The notes: generated by a model from the sequence alone, not told the origin. A stretch of DNA of 49,540 nucleotides from Croceibacterium sp. (GCA_025450635.1 JANWHA010000098.1:1-49540), one strand, 5' to 3'. Positions 32,688 through 43,517 are shown, counted from the first letter of the stretch. A program made the numbers and translations.

Positions 32688-34901
32688 ATGGCTGACAAGC
32701 GGGGCTCGCGCTCCAGAAGACGGCAGGAAAACGAACGGCGCGGCCGCGAACAGCAGGCGCGTCGCCGGCAGAAGCAAGAGCACAGGAGCAGCGGCTGGCG
32801 CTTGTGGGCGCGGCGGGCGCTGGTGTGGGGGGGCTCGTTTGCGCTGCTCATCGTTTTCGCGCTCGGCTGCGCGGTTTTTTTCGCCGAGCGCTCGATGCCC
32901 GGCTTCGAGGCCCTCAAGGGCAGCCAGAACGGTCAGACGATCGTCGTCCGCGCGCGCGACGGCAGCGAGATCGTCGAGCTCGGGCCGAGCTATGGCCAAT
33001 GGCTCACGGCGAACGAAATTCCCCAGTCGATGAAGAACGCGATGATCGCGACCGAGGATCGGCGGTTCTACTATCATATCGGCGTCGACCCGGTGGGCCT
33101 GGCGCGCGCGGTGTATATCTGGGCCACGGGCTCCAAGCGGCTCGAGGCGACCTCGACGATCACTCAGCAGCTCGCCCGCAACCTGTTCCTCAATTCCAAT
33201 CGCACCATCGACCGCAAGCTGCGGGAGGCGGTGCTGGCGATGGCGCTGGAGGCCAAATTCTCGAAGCAGCAGATCCTCGAGCTGTACCTCAACAAGGTCT
33301 ACTTCGGCGGCGGCGCGTACGGCATCGATTCCGCCAGCCGCAAGTTCTTCAGCCACCCGGCGACCAATCTGTCGAACGCGGAGGCGGCGATCATCGCCGG
33401 CATGGTCAAGGCGCCGAGCCGCTACTCGCCGACCGCCGACGTCGGCGCCGCAGTCGACCGCGCCAACGTGGTGCTCGGCCTGATGCACGACCAGGGCATG
33501 ATCTCGGCAGAGGAGGCCTCGGTCGACCCCGGCACGGTCCACCTCAAGCCGGAAGAAGGACAGAACTCGGTCCGCTATTTCACCGACTGGGCCCTGCCGC
33601 AGCTCGACCTGCTGCTGCCCGACAACGAGGGTAACAACCAGCCGATCGAGGTGTGGACCACGATCGATTTAGCCATGCAGAAGGCCGCGACCGACTCGAT
33701 CCAGCACAACGTGCCCAAGGGAGCGCAAGGCGCGCTGGTCAGCATGGACAACGACGGCGCGATCCTGGCGATGGTCGGCGGGACCGACTACGTGAAATCT
33801 AATTACAACCGCGCGACCGAGGCCGTGCGCCAGCCCGGATCGGCGTGGAAGCTGTTCGTTTATCTCGCCGCGCTCGAAGCCGGCTATACGCCCGACGACC
33901 GGGTCCAGGACGAGCCGGTCACGATCGACGGCTGGAGCCCGCACAACTCGGAAGGGGGCTACGCCGGCGAGATCGACGTGCGCACCGCCTTCGCTTATTC
34001 GAAAAACACCGTCGCCGCCGCGCTCGGCAACCAGGTCGGCTTCGGCACCGTCGCATCGATGGCGCGGCGGTTCGGCATCACGACGCCGATCTCAACCTAC
34101 CCTTCGATGGTGCTCGGCACCTCGGACGTGCGGGTGCTCGATATGACCCGCGCCTTTGCCGAGATTTCGGACAAGGGCCAGTCGCTCCAGCCCTATGGCA
34201 TCGTCAAGGTCACCGCCAGCGGCGGCCAGGTGCTCTACCAGCACCAGGACGAGCGCTCGTCGCAACTGGTGGCCGACAATGTCGCGGCCGGGATGACCGA
34301 CCTGTTGCAGACCGCGGTCAACACCGGCACCGGCCGCGCGGCGCAAATCGGTCGCCCGGTCGCCGGCAAGACCGGCACCACCAGCTCCAACAAGGACGGC
34401 TGGTTCCTCGGCTTCTCGAGCGGAATCACCACTGGCGTGTGGATCGGCCGCGACGACGCCAAGCCGGTCGGCGGGCTGTGGGGCGGAACTTCGCCGGCGC
34501 GCGCGTTTGCCGAATACATGAGCTATGCGGTCAAGAACCGGCCGGTCGAGCCGTTCAACACGCAGGTCCAGCTGCCGCAGTGGCAACTCGAGCCCGACGA
34601 CGAATACAACCAGGCCAGCCCTGACAGCTATTACAACTTCGACGACAACGGCAATCTTGTGCCGCCGCCCGGGCCGGACCTGCCGCGCGGGAATATTGTT
34701 CCGCCCGAGGGAACCGAGCCCGAACGGCGCCCTCCGCCCGATGGCGCACCCACCTCCGGTCCCGCCCCGGCCGCCGCCAGTCCGGACTTCCTCAACCGGG
34801 CGACGGGCGGCGATGAGCCGCAGGGCCAGCGGCCGCGCCGCCAGCCGGTGCCCGCGCCCGGGGCGACACCGGTGCCGCGCGGGGTTCAGCCGCAACAGTA
34901 G
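32688..34901 (+). CDS. Penicillin-binding protein 1A (bifunctional peptidoglycan synthase)
   Basis: Predicted 737-aa class A PBP that polymerises and crosslinks peptidoglycan. A basic cytoplasmic N terminus precedes one membrane anchor (about 45-70). The transglycosylase domain has the catalytic Glu in ATEDRRFYYHIG (near 121), then STITQQLARNLFL and KVYFGGGAYGID. The transpeptidase domain has the nucleophile in SAWK (near 384), SKN (AYSKNTVAAAL) and KTGT (near 561). The C-terminal 110 residues are Pro/Gly-rich low complexity. The gene is probably monocistronic and converges on the protease gene at 34948. Confidence 0.95.
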   Translation: MADKRGSRSRRRQENERRGREQQARRRQKQEHRSSGWRLWARRALVWGGSFALLIVFALGCAVFFAERSMPGFEALKGSQNGQTIVVRARDGSEIVELGPSYGQWLTANEIPQSMKNAMIATEDRRFYYHIGVDPVGLARAVYIWATGSKRLEATSTITQQLARNLFLNSNRTIDRKLREAVLAMALEAKFSKQQILELYLNKVYFGGGAYGIDSASRKFFSHPATNLSNAEAAIIAGMVKAPSRYSPTADVGAAVDRANVVLGLMHDQGMISAEEASVDPGTVHLKPEEGQNSVRYFTDWALPQLDLLLPDNEGNNQPIEVWTTIDLAMQKAATDSIQHNVPKGAQGALVSMDNDGAILAMVGGTDYVKSNYNRATEAVRQPGSAWKLFVYLAALEAGYTPDDRVQDEPVTIDGWSPHNSEGGYAGEIDVRTAFAYSKNTVAAALGNQVGFGTVASMARRFGITTPISTYPSMVLGTSDVRVLDMTRAFAEISDKGQSLQPYGIVKVTASGGQVLYQHQDERSSQLVADNVAAGMTDLLQTAVNTGTGRAAQIGRPVAGKTGTTSSNKDGWFLGFSSGITTGVWIGRDDAKPVGGLWGGTSPARAFAEYMSYAVKNRPVEPFNTQVQLPQWQLEPDDEYNQASPDSYYNFDDNGNLVPPPGPDLPRGNIVPPEGTEPERRPPPDGAPTSGPAPAAASPDFLNRATGGDEPQGQRPRRQPVPAPGATPVPRGVQPQQ

Positions 34902-34947
34902 ATGAAGTCAGGCCCCCGCCCGGTCAGGCAGGCGAGGGCTCGGAGGC

Positions 34948-36480
34948 TCAGCGCAGGCGGATCGGCACGGTCACGGCCGGCGCACCGCGCGCCTGCACGC
35001 GCAGCAGCATCGCCGTTCGTCCTGCCGCCTGGGCGCTCTTGACGATCGCCTCGAGCTGGGCCGCGGTTGCCACCGGCTGCCCGTTGGCGGCGACGATGAC
35101 CATGCCGCGGTCGAGGCCGCTTTGCGCCGCGTCCGAGCTCTGGTCGACCTGGGTGATCACCAGACCGCGCGTGCTCTGATCGAGGCCCAGCTGGCCGGCG
35201 ATCGTCGGCGTGAGCGGAATGACGCTGATGCCGACCGCCTTTTCGAGCAGGCCGCTGCCGGTTTGCCCTTGAGGCTGGGTCTGGTCCTTGTCGTTGGGGT
35301 TGAAGCTCTGCTTCGCCAATTCCTCGTCGCTGGGTCGACGGGCAATCGTCGGCGTCACGGTCAGCGTCTTGCCGTCGCGCAGCAACGTGATCGGCACCCG
35401 TGTGCCGGGCTGCAGGTTGTTGACCAGGTACGACAAGGACTGGTCGGGCGTGACGTCCGATCCACCGACACTGGTGACGACGTCGCCGACCTTGATGCCG
35501 GCCTTGTCGGCCGGGCCACCGGGTTCCACTGACTGGATGTATTCGCCGCGGTTTTTGGGGATACCGAGCGCGGCGGAAAACTCCTCGTTGACCGGCTGGA
35601 TGCGCACCCCGAGGTAGCCGTGGAGGACTGCCTCGCCGCGAATCAACTGCTGGACGATCGGTTGCGCGATCTCCGACGGAATCGCGAACCCGACGCCGAC
35701 GCTGCCGCCCGTGGGCGAGTAGATCGCGTTGTTGATCCCGATCACGTTGCCGCGCATGTCGAACAGCGGCCCGCCGGAATTGCCGCGGTTGATGCTGGCG
35801 TCGGTCTGGATGTAGCGGCTGTAGGCGCCCCCATCGATGTTGCGCAGCACGGCGGAGATGATGCCGGCGGTGACGGAGGTACCCAAGCCGAAAGGATCGC
35901 CGATCGCGATCACCCAGTCGCCGACTCGCGAGGCTCGCGAATCGCCGAACTTGACGAAGGGGAAGTTTGGCCGCCCGGTGATCTTGAGCACCGCGAGGTC
36001 GGACTGGGCATCGTCGCCGATCACCTTGGCGGGGTAATCGGTGCCGTCGGCGGTGGTGACGGTAATCTCCTCAACCTTGCCGCCGTTCTCGGCGGTGATC
36101 ACGTGGTGATTGGTGACGATGTAGCCGTCGGCGGAAATGAAGAATCCCGAGCCGAGCGACTGCGCCTCGCGCGAGACCGGCTGCCCGTTGCCGCCTCCCT
36201 GGTTGCCGAACAAGTCCTCGAACGGGGTGCCGGCGAAAGGATTGTTCGTGCTGACGGTGATCTTCTGCCGCGTCGAGATGTTGACAACCGCCGGCTGGAG
36301 CTGCGCCGTCAGGTCGGCAAAGCTGCCGGGTGCGCCCGCCCGCGGCACCACTCGGGCCATCTGCGAATTGTCGTTCTGCGCCACTTGCGCACCGGCCGGA
36401 TAGCCGGTGACGAGCGTCAGGGCTGCTCCGCCGAGCAGCAGGGCCGTGGTGACTGCATAGGAATAGCGCACGGGCTTCAC
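34948..36480 (-). CDS. Do-family periplasmic serine protease (DegP/HtrA)
   Basis: Predicted 510-aa protease and chaperone for misfolded envelope proteins. A signal peptide covers about residues 1-31. The trypsin-like domain has His126 (TNHHV), Asp161 (SDLAVLKI) and Ser235 (GNSGGPL) as catalytic triad. Two PDZ domains follow (about 285-375 and 415-505), each with a glycine-rich AG.K.GD.. or SGLDRG type loop. The length is typical. It lies downstream of hflK-hflC in the same direction with a 99-base gap, forming a protein quality-control cluster that is common in alphaproteobacteria. Confidence 0.94.
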   Translation of the reverse strand: MKPVRYSYAVTTALLLGGAALTLVTGYPAGAQVAQNDNSQMARVVPRAGAPGSFADLTAQLQPAVVNISTRQKITVSTNNPFAGTPFEDLFGNQGGGNGQPVSREAQSLGSGFFISADGYIVTNHHVITAENGGKVEEITVTTADGTDYPAKVIGDDAQSDLAVLKITGRPNFPFVKFGDSRASRVGDWVIAIGDPFGLGTSVTAGIISAVLRNIDGGAYSRYIQTDASINRGNSGGPLFDMRGNVIGINNAIYSPTGGSVGVGFAIPSEIAQPIVQQLIRGEAVLHGYLGVRIQPVNEEFSAALGIPKNRGEYIQSVEPGGPADKAGIKVGDVVTSVGGSDVTPDQSLSYLVNNLQPGTRVPITLLRDGKTLTVTPTIARRPSDEELAKQSFNPNDKDQTQPQGQTGSGLLEKAVGISVIPLTPTIAGQLGLDQSTRGLVITQVDQSSDAAQSGLDRGMVIVAANGQPVATAAQLEAIVKSAQAAGRTAMLLRVQARGAPAVTVPIRLR

Positions 36481-36579
36481 GTCCTTTTTTCCTCTCTTGC
36501 GCAGGCGCGCTGGCGCCCTCTCTTGAAGTGTCGCCGCCTTTCACGCCGGAAAAGCTGAACGCGGCTTTAATGTTGGCCT

Positions 36580-37422
36580 TCACTGCCCGCGAAACTGCTT
36601 CAGGTACTCGTTGTCCGGCGAAAGAATGATCTGGCTCGACCCGGTGCCTTCGCCGAACGTCGTGTCGTAGCTCTGCATCGCGCGATAGAAATCGTAGAAC
36701 TTCGGGTCCTGGTTGTAGGCCTCGGCGTAAATCTTGGCCGCCTGCGCGTCGGCTTCGGCGCGAATGATCCGCGCGTTCTTCTGGCCCTGCGCGCGGATCG
36801 TCTTGGCTTCCTGCTCGCGCGCGGTCTTCATCCGGTTGAAGGCGGATTCCCGCGGCGTGCCATCAGGCAGGTCAGCCCGCTTGATGCGCACGTCGATCAC
36901 CTGGGCGCCGTACTCGCGGGCCTGGGTGTCGAGAAGCTTGCGAATGTTCTGCATGGTCGTGCCGCGCTCCGCGGTCAGCAGTGAAGCGAAGCTGCGCCGT
37001 CCTAGTTCCTGACGCACGACAGACGACAGGATCGGCGAAAGCTGGGACTCGACGTTGTCGACCGTGCCGGCGGTTTGCACCAGCTTGACCGGATCGATGA
37101 TCCGGTAGCGGGCATAGGCATCGACGTTCAGGCGCAACTGGTCGGTCGACAGCACCTGTTCAGGCTGCATGTCGAGCGACAGCACGCGCTTGTCGACGTA
37201 GATCACCCGGTCGATGAATGGGATTCGCCACCAGATGCCGGCACCGGTCTGGCCGAACGGCTGGTTGGGCTTGAACTTGTTGACCACGGCGACCGGGTCG
37301 CCGGTGCGGATGATCACCGCCTGTTGGGTCTCGGGGACGACGATCACGGTCGAGAGTAGCGCAATCGCCGCGACGACGACCGCGATGATGCTCATTTTAT
37401 GATTTTGCCAGATCGTCTCCAC
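36580..37422 (-). CDS. hflC: Protease modulator HflC
   Basis: Predicted 280-aa SPFH/band-7 membrane protein. One N-terminal membrane helix (MSIIAVVVAAIALLSTVIVV) is followed by a periplasmic SPFH domain (QQAVIIRTGDPV, PFIDRVIYVDKRVLSLD) and an Ala/Glu-rich coiled coil (RAEADAQAAKIYAEAY). With HflK it forms the large cage that controls FtsH. Start GTG 37422 lies one base after the hflK stop codon and has AGGGG about 10 bases upstream. ATG 37395 is an alternative that would remove nine residues. Confidence 0.92.
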   Translation of the reverse strand: METIWQNHKMSIIAVVVAAIALLSTVIVVPETQQAVIIRTGDPVAVVNKFKPNQPFGQTGAGIWWRIPFIDRVIYVDKRVLSLDMQPEQVLSTDQLRLNVDAYARYRIIDPVKLVQTAGTVDNVESQLSPILSSVVRQELGRRSFASLLTAERGTTMQNIRKLLDTQAREYGAQVIDVRIKRADLPDGTPRESAFNRMKTAREQEAKTIRAQGQKNARIIRAEADAQAAKIYAEAYNQDPKFYDFYRAMQSYDTTFGEGTGSSQIILSPDNEYLKQFRGQ

Positions 37423-37423
37423 C

Positions 37424-38569
37424 TTACTGCCCCTGCGGCGTGGGGCCGGTGACGGCGTCGTTGGCACGCGGCTTGATTTGCGGCAGCGGCAGGTACGAAT
37501 TCACCCCCGGTGCCTCGATGACGACCTTGTCGGTCTTGCTCAAGACCCGCTCCATGGTCTCGTAGTACATCCGCCGGCGGGTCACTTCGGGGGCCAGCTT
37601 GTACTGGGCATAGACCTTGTCGAACGCGGTCGCGTCGCCCTGGGCGCCGGCGAGCACCTGCTGGGCGACACCCTCGGCCTGGTTGACATAGCCTTGCGCA
37701 TCCTGCTGCGCCGCGGTGACGTCCTTGAACGCGTCCATGACCTCGGTCGGCGGGTCGGTCTTCTTGATCTGCACGCCCTGGACGGCGATGCCCGATCTGT
37801 AGCCGTCGAGCACTTGCTGCATGCGGGTCTTGACCGCATTTTCGGTATCGGCGCGGCCGGCGCCCGAGAAGATACTGTTGAGCGATTCTTCGGCCACCGA
37901 GGCGCGCATCGCCGCCTCGGCGACTTCGTCGACCGTGCCCTGCGGATCCGACAGCTGGAATTCGTAGCGCTTCAGGTCCTTGATGTTCCAGCGCACGACG
38001 TAGCTGAGATCGACCAGGTTCTTGTCGCCGGTCAGCATCAGCCGCTCTTCGCTCCCCTGGGGGATTTGATCGATGCGGAATTCGCTGACGTTCTCCACGG
38101 CGACGTTCTGAAACGGCCAGGGCAGCGTGTAGTTGAGGCCGGGCGTCAGCGTGCGGGTGTACTTGCCGAAAGTCGTGACGATGCCCTTTTCCTTCGGCCC
38201 GACCTGGTGGATCGAGGTAAACACGAGCCACAGCAGCACGAGCGCACCGATCGCGAAGGGAAACCAGCTCTTGCCGCCGGGGAGGTAGGGCAAGCGAAAC
38301 CCGCCGCCGCCGCCCTCGCGGCGCGGGCCTTCGGGACCGCGGTGGCGGAAAATGTCCTCGATGCTGGCGGAGCGCCGCCGTCGTTCCTCATCGCCTCCGC
38401 CGCTGCCGGGAAGCCACGGATTGCGCGGGCCTTTCGGCTGGTCCTCGGCGGACGGCTTTTCGCCGCCGCTGTCCTCGTCATCGCCGCCGGAGGGTCCCTT
38501 GCCCCAGGGGCTGCGCTTTCCGGCCATCGCCAGCGCGATCCTTTCCATCAACCCGCCCAAGCGTTCCAT
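37424..38569 (-). CDS. hflK: FtsH protease activity modulator HflK
   Basis: Predicted 381-aa SPFH protein. A long Gly-, Pro- and charge-rich cytoplasmic N terminus (about 1-95, including RHRGPEGPRREGGGGG) is followed by a membrane helix (WFPFAIGALVLLWLVFT) and the SPFH domain (KEKGIVTTFGKYTRTLTPGLNY). The C-terminal coil has AEGVAQQVLAGAQGDATAFD. It is the partner of HflC, whose gene follows one base after the stop. ATG 38569 has AAGG close upstream; 38548 is a possible alternative. It is divergent from the Mrp gene. Confidence 0.93.
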   Translation of the reverse strand: MERLGGLMERIALAMAGKRSPWGKGPSGGDDEDSGGEKPSAEDQPKGPRNPWLPGSGGGDEERRRRSASIEDIFRHRGPEGPRREGGGGGFRLPYLPGGKSWFPFAIGALVLLWLVFTSIHQVGPKEKGIVTTFGKYTRTLTPGLNYTLPWPFQNVAVENVSEFRIDQIPQGSEERLMLTGDKNLVDLSYVVRWNIKDLKRYEFQLSDPQGTVDEVAEAAMRASVAEESLNSIFSGAGRADTENAVKTRMQQVLDGYRSGIAVQGVQIKKTDPPTEVMDAFKDVTAAQQDAQGYVNQAEGVAQQVLAGAQGDATAFDKVYAQYKLAPEVTRRRMYYETMERVLSKTDKVVIEAPGVNSYLPLPQIKPRANDAVTGPTPQGQ

Positions 38570-38659
38570 GGCGCCCTTATAAGTATCGGAGCGGGGAAAA
38601 ACAGGGGAAGCCCCAAGTTTTCGCTGCGCGGCAGCGGGAGGTGCGCTAGCAGCCGAGCG

Positions 38660-39622
<963 letters not shown>

Positions 39623-39625
39623 CCC

Positions 39626-41911
39626 ATGCACGTTTCGCGGCGTGGGCTGCTCGTCGGCGGGGCGGTCGGCGGCGGCCTGCTGGTCGCCTGGGCGCTGTGG
39701 CCGCGGCAATACGGCGCTCCGCTGCCCGCAGGCGCCACCGAAAGCGCCTTCGGCGCCTGGCTGACGATCGCCGAGGACGGGGTCGTGACGGTCGCCGTGC
39801 CGCAGCTCGAGATGGGCCAGGGCGTGACCACGCTGCTGCCGCAGATCGTCGCGGTCGAACTCGGCGCCGATTGGCGCCAGGTGGCGGTCGAGCCGGCGCC
39901 GATCAGCGGCGCTTATGCCAACTTCCCGCTTGCCGCCCGCTGGGCGCCGCTGTGGCGGCCCGGGATTCCGTTCCTGGCGCAAGACCCCGACGATTGGCTG
40001 CTCAAGCGCTGGGCGCAGGACGAGGCGTTCGTGGCCACCGCCGAGGGGACCACGCTGGCGGCTTACGAGCAGCCGTGCCGCGAAGCCGCCGCTTCGGCGC
40101 GGGCGCTGCTGTGCATGGCCGCGGCCGACCGCTGGGGCGTGCGCTGGGAGGAATGCGAGGCACGGGCGGGCATCGTGCGCAATGGCCATAGCGCCCTGAC
40201 CTTCGGCGAGCTGGCGCGCGCGGCGGCGAAGTACGATGCGCCGAAAACGCCGCCGCTGCGCTCGCAGCCCCCCGCCGAGATGGCCGAGCCTTTCCCCGAT
40301 CCGGCGCAACTGCAGACCGCGTTTCCCCGCCTCGACCTGCCGTCCAAGGTCGATGGGAGCCACCTGTTCACCGCCGACGTGCGCCTGCCGAACATGGCCT
40401 ACGCGGCGATCCGTCACGGTCCCGTCGGAGTGGCCGAGCTGGCGCGCTTCGACACGAAGGCGGCCGCCGGAACGCACGGCCTCGTCGCCGTGGTCAAGGC
40501 CAAGCGCTGGCTGGCGGCGGTGGCCGAGACCTGGTGGGCGGCCGAGCAGGCCCTCGACAGGATGGCGCCGCGCTTTCGCGTCGCCGGCGCGCCCGACAGC
40601 CGCCGATTCACCCGGGCGCTCGACCACGGCGTGCGCGAGAGCGAGCCGCAACGGGTCGCCGCGCGCGGCAACGGCGATGCCGACATGGACGCACCGACGT
40701 TCGCCCTGCGCTATGACGTCGAGCCGTCAGTGCACGGAACGATCGAGACCGCGAGCTGCACCGCGCGGTTCGACAACGGGCGGCTCGAGCTGTGGCTCGC
40801 CAGCCAGGCGCCCGAGCGGGCGCGCCGGGCGGCAGCCAAGACGCTCGGCCTGAGCCTCGACAACGTGGTGCTTTATCCGATGCCGGCCGGCGGTAGCTTC
40901 GACCGGCGGCTGGAGCATGACCATGTGATCGAAGCCGCGCTGATCGCGCGCGAGGCCGGGCGGCCGGTCCAGCTCGTGTGGTCGCGCTTGCAGGAGCAAC
41001 TGACGCTGCGCCCACGGGCTCCGGTTGCGGCGGTGCTGTCGTGCAAGACCAGCGCGGACGGCTACATTGACACGTTCCGCGCCCGGCTTGCGACGCCACC
41101 ATGGGCGCTCGAGTTCGGCCGCCGGCTGTTCGACAACGCCACCGCGTGGGCGGCAATGGATGCTGTGGACGGCGATGCGGATGCGCTGGCCCTGGACGGT
41201 CTGATGCCGGCCTATGCCATTCCCAACGTCGCTATCGACCACGTGCCGGTGAGCGTCGGCCTGCCGGCCGGGCGCATGCGCGGCGGGGCGCACGGCTACA
41301 CCGCGTTCATGGTCGAAAGCTTCATCGACGAGATCGCCCACCGCCACGAGCAGGAGCCGATGGCGTTCCGCATCGCGATGCTGGGGCACGACGTGCGGCT
41401 GGCGGCGTGCCTCCAGCGCGCGGCGGAGCTGGGCAACTGGGGCGGTGGCGGCGGCGGCGGCGGCCAGGGCATCGCCTGCCATCGCATGGCGCTGGGCAAG
41501 CCCGGCGCCGATACCGGCGGGCGGATCGCGGTCGTCGCCACTGCCAGCGGCGGCGCCGGGGGGATCGACGTCAGTCAGCTCGCCGTGGCGGTCGATATCG
41601 GCCGTGTGGTGAACCGGGACATCGCCTTGCAGCAAATCGAAGGGGGCCTGCTTTATGGCCTCGGCCTGGCACTCGGCTCCGCGACCGGCTACCGGCGCGG
41701 CCTGCCGACAGCGCAACGCCTCGCCGCGCTGCGGATGCCCACGCTCGCCACTTGCCCCGAGATCACGATCGATCTGATCGACAGCGGCGAAGCGCCATTC
41801 GATCCCGGAGAGATCGGCGTTCCCGCGGTCGCCCCGGCAGTGGCTAACGCGGTGTTTGCCTCGACCGGCGTGCGCCTGCGCCGCTTGCCGCTGCTGACGG
41901 TTGCGGCGTGA
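39626..41911 (+). CDS. Xanthine dehydrogenase-family molybdopterin-binding subunit (IorB-like)
   Basis: Predicted 761-aa molybdenum hydroxylase large subunit. The N terminus has a twin-arginine signal (SRRGLLVGGAVGGGLLVAW), so it would be exported folded. The body has the family's ITIAEDG-type opening (LTIAEDGVVTVAVPQLEMGQGVTT), GYTAFMVESFIDEIA and the C-terminal GEIGVPAVAPAVANAV. The Glu in the last motif is the expected active-site base. The pattern is closest to isoquinoline 1-oxidoreductase beta subunits. No 2Fe-2S small subunit lies next to it. A run of eight glycines occurs near residue 610. The substrate is unknown, probably an aldehyde or N-heterocycle. Confidence 0.87.
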   Translation: MHVSRRGLLVGGAVGGGLLVAWALWPRQYGAPLPAGATESAFGAWLTIAEDGVVTVAVPQLEMGQGVTTLLPQIVAVELGADWRQVAVEPAPISGAYANFPLAARWAPLWRPGIPFLAQDPDDWLLKRWAQDEAFVATAEGTTLAAYEQPCREAAASARALLCMAAADRWGVRWEECEARAGIVRNGHSALTFGELARAAAKYDAPKTPPLRSQPPAEMAEPFPDPAQLQTAFPRLDLPSKVDGSHLFTADVRLPNMAYAAIRHGPVGVAELARFDTKAAAGTHGLVAVVKAKRWLAAVAETWWAAEQALDRMAPRFRVAGAPDSRRFTRALDHGVRESEPQRVAARGNGDADMDAPTFALRYDVEPSVHGTIETASCTARFDNGRLELWLASQAPERARRAAAKTLGLSLDNVVLYPMPAGGSFDRRLEHDHVIEAALIAREAGRPVQLVWSRLQEQLTLRPRAPVAAVLSCKTSADGYIDTFRARLATPPWALEFGRRLFDNATAWAAMDAVDGDADALALDGLMPAYAIPNVAIDHVPVSVGLPAGRMRGGAHGYTAFMVESFIDEIAHRHEQEPMAFRIAMLGHDVRLAACLQRAAELGNWGGGGGGGGQGIACHRMALGKPGADTGGRIAVVATASGGAGGIDVSQLAVAVDIGRVVNRDIALQQIEGGLLYGLGLALGSATGYRRGLPTAQRLAALRMPTLATCPEITIDLIDSGEAPFDPGEIGVPAVAPAVANAVFASTGVRLRRLPLLTVAA

Positions 41912-41925
41912 CACGCGGGCCAGCC

Positions 41926-42933
41926 ATGCTCCCGAAGGAGCACCCGCCGGTGAAGCACGGCGGCGTCGGTGTGCTGCTGGTCAATCTGGGCACGCCCGAC
42001 GCGCCCGATCCGCGCGCGGTGCGGCGCTATCTCGCCGAGTTCCTGTCCGATCGCCGGGTGGTCGAAATTCACCCGGTGCTGTGGCAGCCGATCCTGCGCG
42101 GTATCGTCCTGACCACGCGGCCGAAGAAGAGCGCCCACGCCTACGCCCAGGTGTGGACCGAGGCGGGCTCGCCGCTCGCCGCGATCACCGCCGAGCAGGC
42201 GAACAAGTTGCAGGAACGACTGGGCAGCGCGGTGACTGTCGCTTACGCGATGCGGTACGGCAATCCGGGCATCGCCGGCGAATTGCGCACGCTCGTTGAC
42301 GGCGGTTGCGAACGAGTGCTGCTGGCGCCGCTCTATCCCCAGTATTCGGCGGCCACGACCGCCACGGTGCTCGACAAGACAACCGAGACGATGCGCCTGA
42401 TGCGCTGGCAGCCGGCGCTGCGCACCCTGCCGCCGTATTACGACGATCCCGCGTACATCGATGCGCTGGCGGAGGATCTTTCTGCCCAGCTCGATGCGCT
42501 GCCGTTCGAGCCGGAAGTCTTGCTGCTGAGCTTCCACGGCATGCCCGAGCGCACGCTGCATCTCGGCGATCCATACCATTGCCATTGCCGCAAGACCGCG
42601 CGCTTGCTGGAGGATGCGCTGGCGCGGCCTGGCCTGCGCTTCGCCACAACGTTCCAGAGCCGTTTCGGGCGAGCGAAATGGCTCGAACCGGCGACCGACA
42701 GGGTGCTCGTCCAGGAGGCGGCGGCCGGCACGAAGCGTCTTGCCGTCGCCGCGCCCGGCTTCTCCGCCGATTGCCTGGAGACGCTGGAGGAGCTGGCCAT
42801 TCGAGGCCGCGAGCAATTCCTCGCCGCCGGCGGCGAGCACTACGCGGCGCTCGCCTGCCTCAACGCCGGGCAGCCCGGGATGGACATGCTGGAGGCGCTC
42901 ATTCGCCGCGAACTCTCCGGCTGGATCGGCTGA
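41926..42933 (+). CDS. hemH: Ferrochelatase
   Basis: Predicted 335-aa enzyme inserting iron into protoporphyrin IX, the last step of protoheme synthesis. It shows GVLLVNLGTPDAPD, YLAEFLSDRRVVE, LYPQYSAATT, the metal-site His in LLSFHGMPERT and the C-terminal acidic motif GFSADCLETLEEL. HCHC occurs near residue 215 and may be structural. I chose ATG 41926, which places the protein start just before the conserved strand; GTG 41908 in the same frame overlaps the previous stop and is possible. It probably shares a transcript with the upstream oxidase gene. Confidence 0.94.
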   Translation: MLPKEHPPVKHGGVGVLLVNLGTPDAPDPRAVRRYLAEFLSDRRVVEIHPVLWQPILRGIVLTTRPKKSAHAYAQVWTEAGSPLAAITAEQANKLQERLGSAVTVAYAMRYGNPGIAGELRTLVDGGCERVLLAPLYPQYSAATTATVLDKTTETMRLMRWQPALRTLPPYYDDPAYIDALAEDLSAQLDALPFEPEVLLLSFHGMPERTLHLGDPYHCHCRKTARLLEDALARPGLRFATTFQSRFGRAKWLEPATDRVLVQEAAAGTKRLAVAAPGFSADCLETLEELAIRGREQFLAAGGEHYAALACLNAGQPGMDMLEALIRRELSGWIG

Positions 42934-42947
42934 GCGCCTCCGGGCCG

Positions 42948-43511
42948 ATGGAATACCTCACCCTCTTCGCCATCGTGTTCGGCGTCAACCTGATGCCGGC
43001 TTTCGGTCCGCCGACCTGGACGATCATCGTCCTCTATGGCCTCAATTCGAACTTGCCTACACCGGCGATCATATTGGTCGGTGCGCTTGCGGCGGCGTCA
43101 GGCCGATTCACGCTGGCGAGCGGATTCCGGTTTCTTGCGCACCACGTGTCGCAGAAGACGAAGGCCAACCTCAACGCGGCGCGCGAGGCCCTGGAACGGA
43201 ACAAACGCGGCAGCTTGATCGGGCTTGGCCTGTTCGCGCTGTCTCCGCTGCCCTCCGCGCAACTGTTCGAGGCAGCCGGGCTCACCGGTGTCCGGCTGCT
43301 GCCATTTACGCTGGCCTTCTTCGCGGGACGGCTGGTCGCCTATGCGATCTACGCCGGATCCGCGAAGGCAGTGGAGGGGCTGACCCTGGGTGAGACCTTC
43401 AAGGAAACCCTGACAAGCCCGATCGGCATCGCCATCCAGATCGCCATGCTCGCTGCGCTGGTCGCGCTGACCCGGATCGACTGGGCGAGGCTGCTGGCGA
43501 AAAAAGACTAA
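42948..43511 (+). CDS. Small integral membrane protein
   Basis: Predicted 187-aa protein with about five hydrophobic segments, starting YLTLFAIVFGVNLMPAFGPPTWTIIVLY. The central loop is basic and helical (KTKANLNAAREALERNKRG), then LFALSPLPSAQLFEAAGLTGVRLLPFTLAFFAGRLVAY. The Pro-containing hairpin and GR.. element resemble DedA/VTT or small multidrug-export families, but I cannot assign it. It follows ferrochelatase by 14 bases and may be co-transcribed. It converges on the PQQ dehydrogenase gene with six bases between stops. Confidence 0.65.
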   Translation: MEYLTLFAIVFGVNLMPAFGPPTWTIIVLYGLNSNLPTPAIILVGALAAASGRFTLASGFRFLAHHVSQKTKANLNAAREALERNKRGSLIGLGLFALSPLPSAQLFEAAGLTGVRLLPFTLAFFAGRLVAYAIYAGSAKAVEGLTLGETFKETLTSPIGIAIQIAMLAALVALTRIDWARLLAKKD

Positions 43512-43517
43512 GCCCCG

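Noticed and set aside
37478-38659. In-frame upstream extension of the Mrp gene opposite hflK
   Set aside because: The Mrp family starts at about 38660 and the extension is only the mirror of hflK.
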